64,000 nucleotides of DNA, taken from NCBI RefSeq assembly GCF_014650675.1, contig NZ_BMVK01000011.1, positions 186,001-250,000 of the forward strand. Reading direction: 5' to 3'. Source of the stretch: Streptomyces anulatus (GTDB taxonomy: Bacteria > Actinomycetota > Actinomycetes > Streptomycetales > Streptomycetaceae). Below, piece after piece: positions 39,440 through 48,351 of this stretch (within the stretch, counting starts at the first letter, position 1; every line of letters starts with the position of its first letter). The notes below the pieces were generated by a model. It was not told where the DNA came from. It searched no databases and worked only from the letters and a program-made list of their open reading frames with translations. A program made the position numbers and the translations under genes.

Positions 39440-40363
39440 ATGACGACTGACGCACCCCTCCCCGCTCCCGGACGCGAGGTCCACACCCTCGACGCACTCG
39501 ACTCCGCGCAGGCCGACGCCGTCCTCGCCCTGCTCGCCGATGCCGCCCGGTCGGACGGCCGGCAGGCGGTCTCCGAGCAGGGCAGGCTCCGGATCCGGGG
39601 CGGACACCGCGACGGCGTACGGCACCTCCTCCTCACCGTCGACGACACGCTCGTCGGGTACGCCCAGCTGGAGGACACCGACCCGGTCGAGGCCCCGGCC
39701 GCCGAGCTGGTCGTCCACCCCGACCGGCGCGGCCACGGGCACGGCCGGGCGCTCGGCGCGGCCCTCCTCGCCGCGACCGGCAAGCGGCTGCGGGTCTGGG
39801 CGCACGGCGGCAGCTCCGCGGCCCGTCATCTGGCCCAGGTCCTCGGCCTCTCCCTCTTCCGCGAGCTGCGCCAGCTCCGGCGGAGCCTGATCCCGCTCGA
39901 CCTGGCGGACCCGGTGCTGCCCGAGGGCGTCACCGTACGGACCTTCGAGCCGGGCCGTGACGACGCCGCCTGGCTCGCGGTGAACCGCGCCGCTTTCGCT
40001 CACCACCCCGAGCAGGGGTCCCTGACCCAGCAGGACCTGGACGACCGCAAGGCGGAGCCCTGGTTCGACCCGAAGGGCTTCTTCCTGGCCGAGCGGGACG
40101 GGGAGATCGTCGGCTTCCACTGGACGAAGGTGCACGCCGAGGAACGGATCGGCGAGGTGTACGTGGTCGGCGTCCTGCCCGAGGCCCAGGGCGGCGGCCT
40201 CGGCAAGGCGCTGACCTCGATCGGCCTGCACCACCTGGCCGCCGAGACGCTGCCCACCGCGATGCTCTACGTGGACGCGGACAACACGGCGGCCGTGACG
40301 GTGTACGAGCGCATGGGCTTCACCACGCACGAGGTGGACCTGATGTACCGCACGGAGTCCTGA
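39440..40363 (+). CDS. mshD: mycothiol synthase
   Basis: A 307-residue protein of two fused GNAT domains (about 1-150 and 160-307). MshD transfers acetyl from acetyl-CoA to Cys-GlcN-Ins, the last step in making mycothiol, the main thiol of actinobacteria. The first domain has ELVVHPDRRGHGHGRALGAA. The second, catalytic domain has EVYVVGVLPEAQGGGLGKAL and MLYVDADNTAAVTVYERMGF, the MshD hallmark. TACGCT (39427-39432) ends 7 nt before the ATG; GGAGG is too close to act as a ribosome site, so a leaderless mRNA is likely. It ends in a strong T-tailed terminator. Confidence 0.96.
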   Translation: MTTDAPLPAPGREVHTLDALDSAQADAVLALLADAARSDGRQAVSEQGRLRIRGGHRDGVRHLLLTVDDTLVGYAQLEDTDPVEAPAAELVVHPDRRGHGHGRALGAALLAATGKRLRVWAHGGSSAARHLAQVLGLSLFRELRQLRRSLIPLDLADPVLPEGVTVRTFEPGRDDAAWLAVNRAAFAHHPEQGSLTQQDLDDRKAEPWFDPKGFFLAERDGEIVGFHWTKVHAEERIGEVYVVGVLPEAQGGGLGKALTSIGLHHLAAETLPTAMLYVDADNTAAVTVYERMGFTTHEVDLMYRTES

Positions 40364-40383
40364 ACCCTCCGTCAGACGGTCCC

Positions 40384-40409
40384 GGGGCGGCGTCACTTGA
40401 CGCCGCCCC
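40384..40409 (+). terminator. intrinsic terminator of mshD
   Basis: A 12-bp perfect stem (40384-40395 with 40398-40409) followed by TTCTTT, one of the few hairpins here with a T-tract. Confidence 0.88.
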
Positions 40410-40415
40410 TTCTTT

Positions 40416-40455
40416 GCACCACCCTTTCACTACTCAATTAGTGAAAGGGTGGTGC
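40416..40455. promoter_or_regulatory. 17-bp inverted-repeat operator of the GntR-ABC operon
   Basis: Arms 40416-40432 and 40439-40455 are perfect complements with a 6-bp AT-rich spacer (CTCAAT). The dyad ends 5 bp before the regulator ATG and covers the only AT-rich promoter sequence available, as expected for an autorepressor of the YtrA type. Confidence 0.75.
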
Positions 40456-40460
40456 AGCGC

Positions 40461-40889
40461 ATGACAGCCGAATCCGCAGCGGTCGAGTTCCGCATCGACC
40501 GGCGCAGCGGCGTCGCCACCTACCTCCAGATCGTCCAGCAGACGAAGCAGGCCCTGCGCCTCGGCGTGCTCGAACCGGGCGATCGGCTGCCGACCGCCCG
40601 CGAGGTCGTGGAAGCCACCGCGATCAACCCGAACACCGTCCTCAAGGCCTACCGCGAGCTGGAGCGCGAAGGCCTCGTCGAGGCCCGTCGCGGGCTCGGC
40701 ACCTTCATCCGCAGGACGCTGGGCACGCTGGGCGGCGCGGCCGACGCGACCGCCGCCGACGCGCCGCTGCGCACCGAACTCGCCGACTGGGCCCGCCGGG
40801 CCCGGGAGGCCGGCCTGGAGAAGGACGACGTCGGCGCGCTCTTCACCGCCGTACTGGACAGCACGTACAAGGGGGACGAGGAACGATGA
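40461..40889 (+). CDS. YtrA-type GntR-family repressor
   Basis: A 142-residue regulator. The N-terminal GntR winged helix is at residues 10-80 (ATYLQIVQQTKQALRLGVLE, LPTAREVVEATAINPNTVLK, ELEREGLVEARRGLGTFI), and a short C-terminal dimerisation helix (~50 residues) follows. Short YtrA-type members usually repress the ABC-transporter operon they head. GTG codons at 40449/40452 are possible earlier starts but fall inside the operator. Its stop overlaps the ABC gene start (ATGA), so the three genes form one operon. Confidence 0.93.
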   Translation: MTAESAAVEFRIDRRSGVATYLQIVQQTKQALRLGVLEPGDRLPTAREVVEATAINPNTVLKAYRELEREGLVEARRGLGTFIRRTLGTLGGAADATAADAPLRTELADWARRAREAGLEKDDVGALFTAVLDSTYKGDEER

Positions 40890-41794
40890 CCGGCGTCGCG
40901 ATCGAGGCACACGGCCTCGGAAAGATCTACGGGCGCGGGAGCGGCGGCCACCGCGCCCTGCACGACTGCTCGTTCCGGCTGCCCGCCGGCCGCGTCTGCG
41001 CCCTCGTCGGGCCCAACGGCGCGGGCAAGTCGACCCTGCTGAACCTGGCGGCCGGGCTGGACCGCCCCAGCTCCGGGTCCCTCACCGTCCTCGGCTCCAC
41101 CGTCCCCGGCGACGTACGCGACCGCATCGCCTTCGTCCCCCAGGACAAGCCGCTGTACCCGCAGCTCTCGGTCGCCGACACGCTGTGGGCCGGGGCCGAG
41201 CTGAACCCCGGGCGCTGGGACCGCGCCACCGCCGACCGGATCGCCGGACCGCTGCCGCGGAACGCCCGCGTCCGCACCCTCTCCGGCGGGCAGCGCACCC
41301 GGCTCGCACTGGCCCTCGCGCTCGGCAAGCGGCCCGAACTGATGCTGCTGGACGAGCCGATGGCCGACCTCGACCCGCTCGCCCGGAACGAGCTGATGGG
41401 CGTCCTGATGGCGGAGACCGCCGAGCACGGCACCGGCATCGTGATGTCCTCGCACATCCTCACCGAGCTGGAGGGCGCCTGCGACTACCTCCTGTTCGTC
41501 GACGGCGGGCGCGTCCGGCTCGGCGGCGAGAGCGACGACATCGTCGGCGCGCACGCCCTGCTCACCGGCCTGGCCCGCGACCTGGCCCCGCACACCGTCG
41601 TCGAATCCCGTACGACGGGACGTCAGCTCACCGCGCTCGTCAGGAAGGAGGGCCCCGTGGACACCACCGCCTGGGCCGTCACGGAACCGTCCCTGGAGGA
41701 GCTGCTGCTCGCCCACCTCCGCTCCCCGGACGCCCCGCCGCTGCTGACGCCGAGCGCTTCGGCCGGAACGCGTGCGGAGGTGACGTCCGCGTGA
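40886..41794 (+). CDS. ABC transporter ATP-binding protein
   Basis: A 302-residue ATPase. Walker A GPNGAGKST is at residues 42-50, the Q-loop at FVPQDKP, the signature RTLSGGQRTRLALAL near 131, Walker B ELMLLDEPMADLD near 150, and the switch His in MSSHILTE. The ~80-residue C-terminal extension is typical of drug- or lipid-export ABC-2 ATPases. It is coupled to the regulator by a 4-nt overlap and to the permease by GTGA. Together they probably export a hydrophobic compound or help envelope-stress resistance, as YtrA-type operons do. Confidence 0.94.
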   Translation: MTGVAIEAHGLGKIYGRGSGGHRALHDCSFRLPAGRVCALVGPNGAGKSTLLNLAAGLDRPSSGSLTVLGSTVPGDVRDRIAFVPQDKPLYPQLSVADTLWAGAELNPGRWDRATADRIAGPLPRNARVRTLSGGQRTRLALALALGKRPELMLLDEPMADLDPLARNELMGVLMAETAEHGTGIVMSSHILTELEGACDYLLFVDGGRVRLGGESDDIVGAHALLTGLARDLAPHTVVESRTTGRQLTALVRKEGPVDTTAWAVTEPSLEELLLAHLRSPDAPPLLTPSASAGTRAEVTSA

Positions 41795-42792
41795 GCACCC
41801 TCACCCGCCCGAAGACCGACACCGTCACCACGGCCCCCACCACCCTGCGCGGGCCCGTCCGGGTGCTGCTGCGCCTGCACCGCAAGGCCCTGTGGGCGGG
41901 CGCCGCCCTGCTGGTCATCGGCATCGGCATCGTCGTCGCGCTCAGCGTCTGGATGGCGTCCTCCCCGGTGCGGTGCGCCGACGGCGACACCACCCGGTGC
42001 GGCGACGACATCTACGTCTCCAGCTACGCCCACACGTCCACCGAGACCTTCCTGACCGACGGTGGTGCGGTGCTGGTCCTCCTGGCCGCGCTCATCGGAG
42101 TCTTCGTGGCGGGCCCGCTGATCGCCCGCGAGCTGGAGAGCGGCACCTTCCGGCTGGCCTGGGCGCAGTCGGTCTCCCCCACCCAGTGGCTCGCCGCCCG
42201 GCTGGCCGTACCCGCCGCACTCACGGTCACCGGCCTGATGGTCCTGGTCATCGTCTACCGCTGGGGGCTCTGGGCTCTCCGGGCGGGCCCGAACAGCCCG
42301 GGGCTCAGATGGCACGCCGAGGGTGTGTACCCCGGCACCGGGCCCGCGGTCCTCGGCTACGCGCTGCTGGCCGTCGCGGTCGGGGCGTTGTGCGCGGTGC
42401 TCGTCCGCCGCACCCTGCTGTCCATGTCCCTGAGCGCGCTCGTGCTCGCGGCGGTGGGCATCGGCCTCAGCACATGGCGGTACCTGCTGTGGCCCGCCGC
42501 CCTCCGTCAGGGCGAGGGCCCCAAGCTGCTGCGTGACAGCGACTGGCACCTGGAAGGCGGCATGCTCACAGCGTCGGGCAGCAAGGTGTACTGGCGGGAC
42601 TGCTACCACGCCGGCTCGGTGGAGGGCTACGACGCCTGTATGCGCGACCGGGGCGGGGTGACCCCGTTCGCCGAGGTGCACCCCGCCTCCCACTACTGGC
42701 CCCTCCAGCTCGTCGAGACCGGCATCCTGCTCGCCCTCGCCGCCCTCGCCGTGTTCGCCGCCTTCCGGGTCCTGCGCCGACTGCACGGCTGA
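41791..42792 (+). CDS. ABC-2 type membrane permease
   Basis: A 333-residue permease with about six transmembrane helices: VLLRLHRKALWAGAALLVIG (first, near residue 35), AVLVLLAALIGVFVAGPLIA, AVPAALTVTGLMVLVIVYRW, LGYALLAVAVGALCAVLV, LVLAAVGIGL and the last near 305-325. The conserved ABC-2 segment is ARELESGTFRLAWAQSVSP. A large external loop near residues 255-300 contains C-x-C-like cysteines (DCYHAGS, DACMRD). The GTG start overlaps the ATPase stop. It is followed by a 14-bp terminator. Confidence 0.9.
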   Translation: MSTLTRPKTDTVTTAPTTLRGPVRVLLRLHRKALWAGAALLVIGIGIVVALSVWMASSPVRCADGDTTRCGDDIYVSSYAHTSTETFLTDGGAVLVLLAALIGVFVAGPLIARELESGTFRLAWAQSVSPTQWLAARLAVPAALTVTGLMVLVIVYRWGLWALRAGPNSPGLRWHAEGVYPGTGPAVLGYALLAVAVGALCAVLVRRTLLSMSLSALVLAAVGIGLSTWRYLLWPAALRQGEGPKLLRDSDWHLEGGMLTASGSKVYWRDCYHAGSVEGYDACMRDRGGVTPFAEVHPASHYWPLQLVETGILLALAALAVFAAFRVLRRLHG

Positions 42793-42812
42793 CCGCCCAC
42801 CCGGCAGAGACC

Positions 42813-42850
42813 CGCCGTCCGGGCCCCGCGAGGGGTGGGCCCGGACGGCG
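42813..42850. terminator. terminator of the GntR-ABC operon
   Basis: A perfect 14-bp stem (42813-42826 with 42837-42850) and 10-nt loop, beginning 21 bp past the permease stop. Confidence 0.8.
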
Positions 42851-43179
42851 AGCACGTGGGGCCGCCCCTGAGGGGGGCCAGCGCGCCGAACACATACGCC
42901 CCCGAGAAGAGCCCGGCGCGGCGAACACGTACAGTCACCACGAGGCCCACCCGCAGGCACACCGCTTCCTGTACGTCATGTCGCCGTTACCGGCCATTCA
43001 GACGTCCTTGCGACCCTCACGGGATGCAGCCAGCTGTGCCCGCCCCCCGCCGCAACGGGAGAGCCCGGGGAAACGCCACTCACGGCACCCCCGGCCGTGA
43101 CCCGGGGTTTCCCGGTCCTTCCGCGATCTTTCCGGGCTCCGACGCGCCTGAGGAGCGCTCCGCGCGGAACAATAGGTCC
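42851..43179 (+). promoter_or_regulatory. upstream region of ppk
   Basis: A 329-bp gap with no credible ORF. A weak set of 11-nt units (GTCATGTCGCC, GTTACCGGCCA, TTCAGACGTCC at 42975-43007) could be a PHO box, since ppk is PhoP-controlled in S. lividans, but the match to GTTCACC is poor. A ribosome site before the ATG is not obvious. Confidence 0.35.
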
Positions 43180-45429
43180 ATGAGCCAGCAGCCCAGCTCC
43201 GAGGTCCCGGTCCAGCCCGCCGCCCAGCCGTCCGTCGGCTCACTCGCCGCGCACCGGCCGCACGCCACCCCGTCGTCCAACGGGGTCGGCTTCTCCACCG
43301 CCGCCGATCTGGATCCCGATCTGGACGCCGACGCGGACGCCTACGAGCCCGACCGGGACGGCGACGAGCTGCCCCAGGGCCGCTTCCTGGACCGCGAACG
43401 CAGCTGGCTCGCGTTCAACGAACGGGTCCTGGAACTGGCCGAGGACCCGGCCACGCCCATCCTGGAGCGGGCCAACTTCCTCGCCATCTTCGCGTCGAAC
43501 CTGGACGAGTTCTTCATGGTCCGGGTCGCCGGCCTCAAGCGCCGCATCGCCACCGGCGTCGCCACCCGCTCCGCCTCCGGCCTCCAGCCCCGCGAGGTCC
43601 TCGACCTCATCTGGACCCGCTCGCGCGAGCTCATGGCCCGGCACGCCGCCTGCTACCAGCAGGACATCGCCCCGGACCTGTCCGACGAGGGCATCCAGCT
43701 GATCCGCTGGCCGGACCTGACCGAGAAGGAGCAGGCCCGCCTGTTCACCTTCTTCCGGCAGCGCGTCTTCCCGGTCCTGACCCCGCTGGCCGTCGACCCC
43801 GCGCACCCCTTCCCGTACATCTCCGGGCTCTCCCTCAACCTCGCCGTCGTCGTCCGCAACCCGGTCAGCGGCCACCGCCACTTCGCCCGGGTCAAGGTCC
43901 CGCCGCTGCTGACCCGCTTCCTGGAGGCCTCGCCCCAGCGGTACGTGCCCATCGAGGACATCATCGCGGCGCACCTGGAGGAGCTGTTCCCCGGCATGGA
44001 GGTGCTGGCGCACCACATGTTCCGCGTCACCAGGAACGAGGACCTGGAGGTCGAGGAGGACGACGCGGAGAACCTCCTCCAGGCCCTGGAGAAGGAGCTC
44101 ATGCGCCGCCGGTTCGGCCCGCCGGTGCGCCTGGAGGTCGAGGAGTCCATCGACCCGTACGTCCTGGACCTGCTGGTCCGCGAGCTGAAGGTGTCCGACG
44201 CGGAGGTCTACCCGCTGCCCGGACCGCTCGACCTGACCGGACTGTTCGCCATCGCCTCGCTGGACCGGCCGGAGCTGAAGTTCCCCAAGTTCATCGCGGG
44301 CACCCACCGGGACCTGGCCGAGGTGGAGTCCGCCTCGGCGCCCGACATCTTCGCCGCCCTGCGCGAACGCGACGTCCTGCTCCACCACCCGTACGACTCG
44401 TTCTCCACCTCCGTCCAGGCGTTCCTGGAGCAGGCGGCGGGCGACCCGGACGTGCTGGCGATCAAGCAGACGCTGTACCGCACCTCCGGCGACTCCCCGA
44501 TAGTGGACGCCCTCATCGACGCCGCCGAGTCCGGCAAGCAGGTCCTCGTCCTCGTCGAGATCAAGGCCCGCTTCGACGAGCAGGCCAACATCAAGTGGGC
44601 CCGCAAGCTGGAGGAGGCCGGCTGCCACGTCGTCTACGGCCTCGTCGGGCTGAAGACCCACTGCAAGCTCTCCCTCGTCGTCCGCCAGGAGGGCGACACG
44701 CTGCGCCGCTACTCCCACGTCGGCACCGGCAACTACCACCCCAAGACGGCCCGGCTGTACGAGGACCTCGGCCTGCTCACGGCCGACCCGCAGGTCGGGG
44801 CGGACCTCTCCGACCTGTTCAACCGGCTCTCCGGCTACTCCCGCCGCGAGACCTACCGCCGCCTCCTGGTCGCCCCGAAGTCCCTGCGCGACGGGCTGAT
44901 CGCCCGGATCAACAAGGAGATCGCCCACCACCGGGCGGGCCGCCCCGCCTACGTCCGGTTCAAGGTCAACTCGATGGTCGACGAAGCGATCATCGACGCC
45001 TGCTACCGGGCCGCCCAGGCGGGCGTCCCCGTCGACATCTGGGTGCGCGGGATCTGCGCGATCCGCCCCGGCGTCGCCGGACTCTCCGAGAACATCCGGG
45101 TCCGCTCCATACTCGGCCGCTTCCTCGAACACTCCCGGGTCTTCTCCTTCGGCAACGGCGGCGAGCCCGAGGTGTGGTTCGGCAGCGCCGACATGATGCA
45201 CCGCAACCTCGACCGCCGGATCGAAGCCCTGGTCCGGGTCACCGACCCCGCCCACCGCGCCGCACTCAGCCGACTCCTGGAGACCGGTATGGCCGACACC
45301 ACCGCCTCCTGGCACCTGGGCCCCGACGGGAACTGGACCCGGCACGCCACGGACGCGGACGGCCAGCCGCTGCGGCACGTCCAGGAAATGCTCATCGAAG
45401 CCCGGAGGCGCAGGCGTGCGACGCCCTGA
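43180..45429 (+). CDS. ppk: polyphosphate kinase 1
   Basis: A 749-residue enzyme that reversibly moves the gamma phosphate of ATP onto polyphosphate. After a ~65-residue Pro/Ala/Asp-rich tail come the four PPK1 domains: RFLDRERSWLAFNERVLELA (N), the central FPYISGLSLNLAV region, and the two catalytic C domains. Phosphorylated His candidates are H494 (GLKTHCKLSLV) and H674 (ADMMHRNLDRRIE); YSHVGTGNYHPKTARLYED is the signature between them. The ATG at 43180 gives MSQQPSSEVP. It overlaps the CHAD gene and lies in a phosphate cluster with pst and pit. Product stores phosphate and may regulate antibiotic onset. Confidence 0.97.
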   Translation: MSQQPSSEVPVQPAAQPSVGSLAAHRPHATPSSNGVGFSTAADLDPDLDADADAYEPDRDGDELPQGRFLDRERSWLAFNERVLELAEDPATPILERANFLAIFASNLDEFFMVRVAGLKRRIATGVATRSASGLQPREVLDLIWTRSRELMARHAACYQQDIAPDLSDEGIQLIRWPDLTEKEQARLFTFFRQRVFPVLTPLAVDPAHPFPYISGLSLNLAVVVRNPVSGHRHFARVKVPPLLTRFLEASPQRYVPIEDIIAAHLEELFPGMEVLAHHMFRVTRNEDLEVEEDDAENLLQALEKELMRRRFGPPVRLEVEESIDPYVLDLLVRELKVSDAEVYPLPGPLDLTGLFAIASLDRPELKFPKFIAGTHRDLAEVESASAPDIFAALRERDVLLHHPYDSFSTSVQAFLEQAAGDPDVLAIKQTLYRTSGDSPIVDALIDAAESGKQVLVLVEIKARFDEQANIKWARKLEEAGCHVVYGLVGLKTHCKLSLVVRQEGDTLRRYSHVGTGNYHPKTARLYEDLGLLTADPQVGADLSDLFNRLSGYSRRETYRRLLVAPKSLRDGLIARINKEIAHHRAGRPAYVRFKVNSMVDEAIIDACYRAAQAGVPVDIWVRGICAIRPGVAGLSENIRVRSILGRFLEHSRVFSFGNGGEPEVWFGSADMMHRNLDRRIEALVRVTDPAHRAALSRLLETGMADTTASWHLGPDGNWTRHATDADGQPLRHVQEMLIEARRRRRATP

Positions 45430-46552
45430 CCAGCAGACGACGACCCGGCCGACGCCGGACGCGGCCCCCGGCACCACACCGGACACGCCGCCCGCCGAGG
45501 CCACGGGTCCGGGGACGCGACGCACCGCCGACGCCGGCGGTGCGGCTCGCTCCCCGGACCCGGCCGGACCCCGCCCCGCCGGGGACCTGACCACGGAGGC
45601 GGCCCTCGCGCCCTACCTCCGGGGACAGGCCGCCGAGTTCCTGCGGAGCCTGCGCCTGCACCACGAGCACAGCGCCCCCGCGGACTCCGGCGGCCACGAC
45701 GCGGCGGCCGCCACCCGCGCGCTGCGCCGCTCGGCCCGCCGGATCAGCGGCTCCCTGCACACCTTCCGGGCCGCGCTCGACCCGCTCTGGGCCGATCAGC
45801 TCCGCGCCGAGCTGGCCTGGCTCTCCGGCATCCTCGCCCGCGAGCACGCCTACGCGAACCGCCTCACCCGGCTCGTCGAGGCCCTGCACCAGCTCTCGGG
45901 CCCGGCCCTCCCCGCCGCCCGGGGCGTCCGCGCCGCCGGGGAGAGCGCCACCTCCGACGCCCAGGGCCGCGCCGCCCTCGGGGTCGGGGCCGCGCGGGCC
46001 GGGGCGCTCCTGGAACGCCGGCTCACCCTCGCCCGGACCCGGTCCCACTCCGCGGCCCTCCAGGCGCTCGGCTCCTCCCGCTTCCACGCGGTCGCCGACG
46101 CCGTCGCGCTCCTGGCCTCCGACGTCCCCCTGGCCCCCGGCACCGCGGGCCGGACCGCCGAGGCCCTCCTGGAGCCCGCCGAACGCGCCGAGCAACGCCT
46201 CCTCACCGCCGTGGCCGCCCTGCCGCCCGACGACACGGAGCCGTACAACGAGGCACAGGACGCGGCGTGGCACCAGGCCCGCCTGCTGCTGCGGCTGCAC
46301 CGGTACGCCCACGAGGTCGTCCTCGGCGCCGCCGACCCGGCCCTGACCGGCGCGGGCCACGCCCTCGACCTGCACCGGGACGCCGTGGAGGCGGCCGGGG
46401 CCGCGGCAGCCGCGGCCCGCACCCCCCGGATCGCCCCGGCCACGGCGTACGCGCTGGGCGTGCTCCACGCGGACCAGCGCCACGAGGTGGAGGCCGCGCG
46501 GACGGTGTTCCGGGAGACCTGGCCGTACGCCGCGGCCCTGAGCACCCCATGA
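45416..46552 (+). CDS. CHAD-domain protein (polyphosphate-associated)
   Basis: A 378-residue protein. A ~60-residue Pro/Thr-rich start precedes a helical CHAD domain with paired conserved His/Arg residues, such as LRLHHEHSAP, AATRALRRSARRISGSLHTF and RLHRYAHEVVLGA. CHAD domains bind polyphosphate through these basic surfaces. The GTG start lies within the last codons of ppk (14-nt overlap), so translation is coupled to the polymer-making enzyme. Its own stop overlaps the Nudix gene. The protein probably localises to or protects polyphosphate granules; this follows from the family and position. Confidence 0.92.
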   Translation: MRRPDQQTTTRPTPDAAPGTTPDTPPAEATGPGTRRTADAGGAARSPDPAGPRPAGDLTTEAALAPYLRGQAAEFLRSLRLHHEHSAPADSGGHDAAAATRALRRSARRISGSLHTFRAALDPLWADQLRAELAWLSGILAREHAYANRLTRLVEALHQLSGPALPAARGVRAAGESATSDAQGRAALGVGAARAGALLERRLTLARTRSHSAALQALGSSRFHAVADAVALLASDVPLAPGTAGRTAEALLEPAERAEQRLLTAVAALPPDDTEPYNEAQDAAWHQARLLLRLHRYAHEVVLGAADPALTGAGHALDLHRDAVEAAGAAAAAARTPRIAPATAYALGVLHADQRHEVEAARTVFRETWPYAAALSTP

Positions 46553-47010
46553 GCGGGGGGCCCGCGCACCGCGCGCCCGGGGAGCACCCCACGCGGACCG
46601 GCACCGTCCTGGCCGCGGGCTGCGTCCTGTGGCGCCGCGCCCCGGACGGGGACGGGGACGACGTGGAGGTCTGTCTGGTCCACCGGCCCCGCTACGACGA
46701 CTGGTCCTTCCCCAAGGGCAAGCTGAAGCGCGGCGAGGAGCCGCTGGCCGCCGCCGTACGGGAGGTGCTGGAGGAGACCGGCCACCACTGCGCCCCGGGG
46801 GACCGGCTGCCGACCTCCCGCTATGCGGTGGACGGCCGGCCCAAGGAGGTCGCCTACTGGGCGGCCGAGGCGACGGGCGGCTCCTTCACCGCCAACGACG
46901 AGGTGGACCGCATCCTGTGGCTGACCCCCGACGCCGCCCGCGTCCGGCTCACCCGGCCCCGCGACGTCCGGCAGCTGATCGCCCTGCTGGACGCCCTCGC
47001 CGCGTCCTGA
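46549..47010 (+). CDS. Nudix hydrolase (MutT-like)
   Basis: A 153-residue hydrolase. The Nudix box is complete: G57-x5-E63-x7-R71-E72-V-x2-E75-E76-x-G78. The preceding VCLVHRPRYDDWSFPKGKLK matches MutT1-type enzymes that clean oxidised nucleotides or split diadenosine polyphosphates. The histidine-phosphatase domain fused in mycobacterial MutT1 is absent. The ATG overlaps the CHAD stop, making ppk-CHAD-Nudix one transcriptional unit; its substrate may be a nucleoside polyphosphate. The pstS promoter starts right after it. Confidence 0.93.
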   Translation: MSGGPAHRAPGEHPTRTGTVLAAGCVLWRRAPDGDGDDVEVCLVHRPRYDDWSFPKGKLKRGEEPLAAAVREVLEETGHHCAPGDRLPTSRYAVDGRPKEVAYWAAEATGGSFTANDEVDRILWLTPDAARVRLTRPRDVRQLIALLDALAAS

Positions 47011-47051
47011 CCACCGCTCCGGACCCGCCCCGCACCCGCCTGCCCGACACG

Positions 47052-47095
47052 GTTCACCTGCCGTTCACCCTCTCCCGTCGGCGGCTTCACCTGTT
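47052..47095 (+). promoter_or_regulatory. PHO box (PhoP operator) of pstS
   Basis: Four 11-nt units: GTTCACCTGCC (47052), GTTCACCCTCT (47063), CCCGTCGGCGG (47074, degenerate) and CTTCACCTGTT (47085). Three match the GTTCACC consensus at exact 11-nt phase. TAATTT at 47101-47106 is the likely -10, leaving a ~95-nt untranslated leader. Confidence 0.92.
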
Positions 47096-47208
47096 CTGCC
47101 TAATTTCGGACGTACACGGTGCGCGGCGGCAAGCCACAGCACCGCTCCTCATCGCACGCCGTCGTAGAACGAACTGACCACGGCGGCTCCTGGAAGGAAC
47201 ACCCGAAA

Positions 47209-48345
47209 GTGAAGCTTCAGCGCAAGAACCGGCTTCGTGCCACCGCGCTCGGTGCCCTCGCCGTCTCCGGCGCCCTGGTCCTCACGGCGTGCGGTTCGGA
47301 CGACAACACCGGTGGCGGTACGGCCGGGACGGGCGAGAAGACGACCGCCGCGTCGAACGTCGACTGCGGCAAGGCCAAGGGCCAGCTGCGCGCCTCCGGC
47401 TCCAGCGCTCAGAAGAACGCCATGGACCTCTGGGTCAAGAACTACATGGCCGCTTGCTCCGGCGTGGAGATCAACTACAACTCCTCCTCCTCCGGCGAGG
47501 GCATCGTCGCCTTCAACCAGGGCACCGTCGGCTTCGCCGGCTCCGACTCGGCGCTGAAGCCCGAAGAGGTCGCCGACTCCAAGAAGATGTGCAAGACCGG
47601 CCAGGGCATCAACCTCCCGATGGTCGGCGGCCCGGTCGCGATCGGCTTCCACCTGGAAGGCGTCGACGCCCTCACGCTGGACGCCCCGACCCTCGCCAAG
47701 ATCTTCGACAGCAAGATCAAGAAGTGGAACGACCCGGCGATCGCCAAGCTGAACGACGGCGTGAAGCTGCCGGACAAGGCGATCCAGGCCTTCCACCGCT
47801 CCGAGGACTCCGGCACCACGCAGAACCTCGGCAAGTACCTCGGCGCGGCCGCCCCGAGCGACTGGAAGTACGAGGCCGAGAAGAAGTGGCCGGCCCCCGG
47901 TGGCCAGGCCGCGTCCGGCTCCTCCGGCGTCGCCGCCCAGGTCAAGCAGGTCGACGGCGCGATCGGCTACTTCGAGCTCTCCTACGCCAAGTCCCAGTCC
48001 ATCCCGACCGTGGACATCAACACCGGTGGCGCCACCCCGGTGAAGGCCACCTCGGAGAACGCCTCCAAGGCCATCGCCGCCGCCAAGATCAAGGGCACCG
48101 GCAAGGACCTGGCGCTCGACCTCGACTACACCACCAAGGCCGAGGGCGCCTACCCGCTGGTCCTGGTGACGTACGAGGTCGTCTGCGACACCGGCAACAA
48201 GCCCGAGACGCTCGACACCGTCAAGTCCTTCCTCTCCTACACCGCCTCCGACGACGGCCAGAAGATCCTGACCGACGCCGGCTACGCCCCGATCCCGGCC
48301 GAGATCAACGCCAAGGTCCGCGAGACCATCGGCTCCCTCTCGTAA
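47209..48345 (+). CDS. pstS: high-affinity phosphate-binding lipoprotein PstS
   Basis: A 378-residue solute-binding lipoprotein of the Pst phosphate importer. The lipobox LTAC places the acylated cysteine at C28. The phosphate-binding loops GSSAQKNAMDLW, SSSSGEGIVAF, and HRSEDSGTTQNLGKYL are in their usual order. The GTG start follows GGAAGGAAC. It is driven by the PHO box at 47052-47095 and followed by a stem-loop (48352-48382) that probably lets pstS mRNA accumulate above pstCAB. Confidence 0.97.
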   Translation: MKLQRKNRLRATALGALAVSGALVLTACGSDDNTGGGTAGTGEKTTAASNVDCGKAKGQLRASGSSAQKNAMDLWVKNYMAACSGVEINYNSSSSGEGIVAFNQGTVGFAGSDSALKPEEVADSKKMCKTGQGINLPMVGGPVAIGFHLEGVDALTLDAPTLAKIFDSKIKKWNDPAIAKLNDGVKLPDKAIQAFHRSEDSGTTQNLGKYLGAAAPSDWKYEAEKKWPAPGGQAASGSSGVAAQVKQVDGAIGYFELSYAKSQSIPTVDINTGGATPVKATSENASKAIAAAKIKGTGKDLALDLDYTTKAEGAYPLVLVTYEVVCDTGNKPETLDTVKSFLSYTASDDGQKILTDAGYAPIPAEINAKVRETIGSLS

Positions 48346-48351
48346 CACCCG

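Noticed and set aside
42975..43007. A PHO box before ppk
   Set aside because: Only loose similarity to GTTCACC in three 11-nt units; kept as a low-confidence note in the upstream region and not called a site.
43240..45594. A 784-codon open frame antisense to ppk
   Set aside because: ppk is beyond doubt on the plus strand; the antisense frame is low-complexity and crosses the gene boundary.
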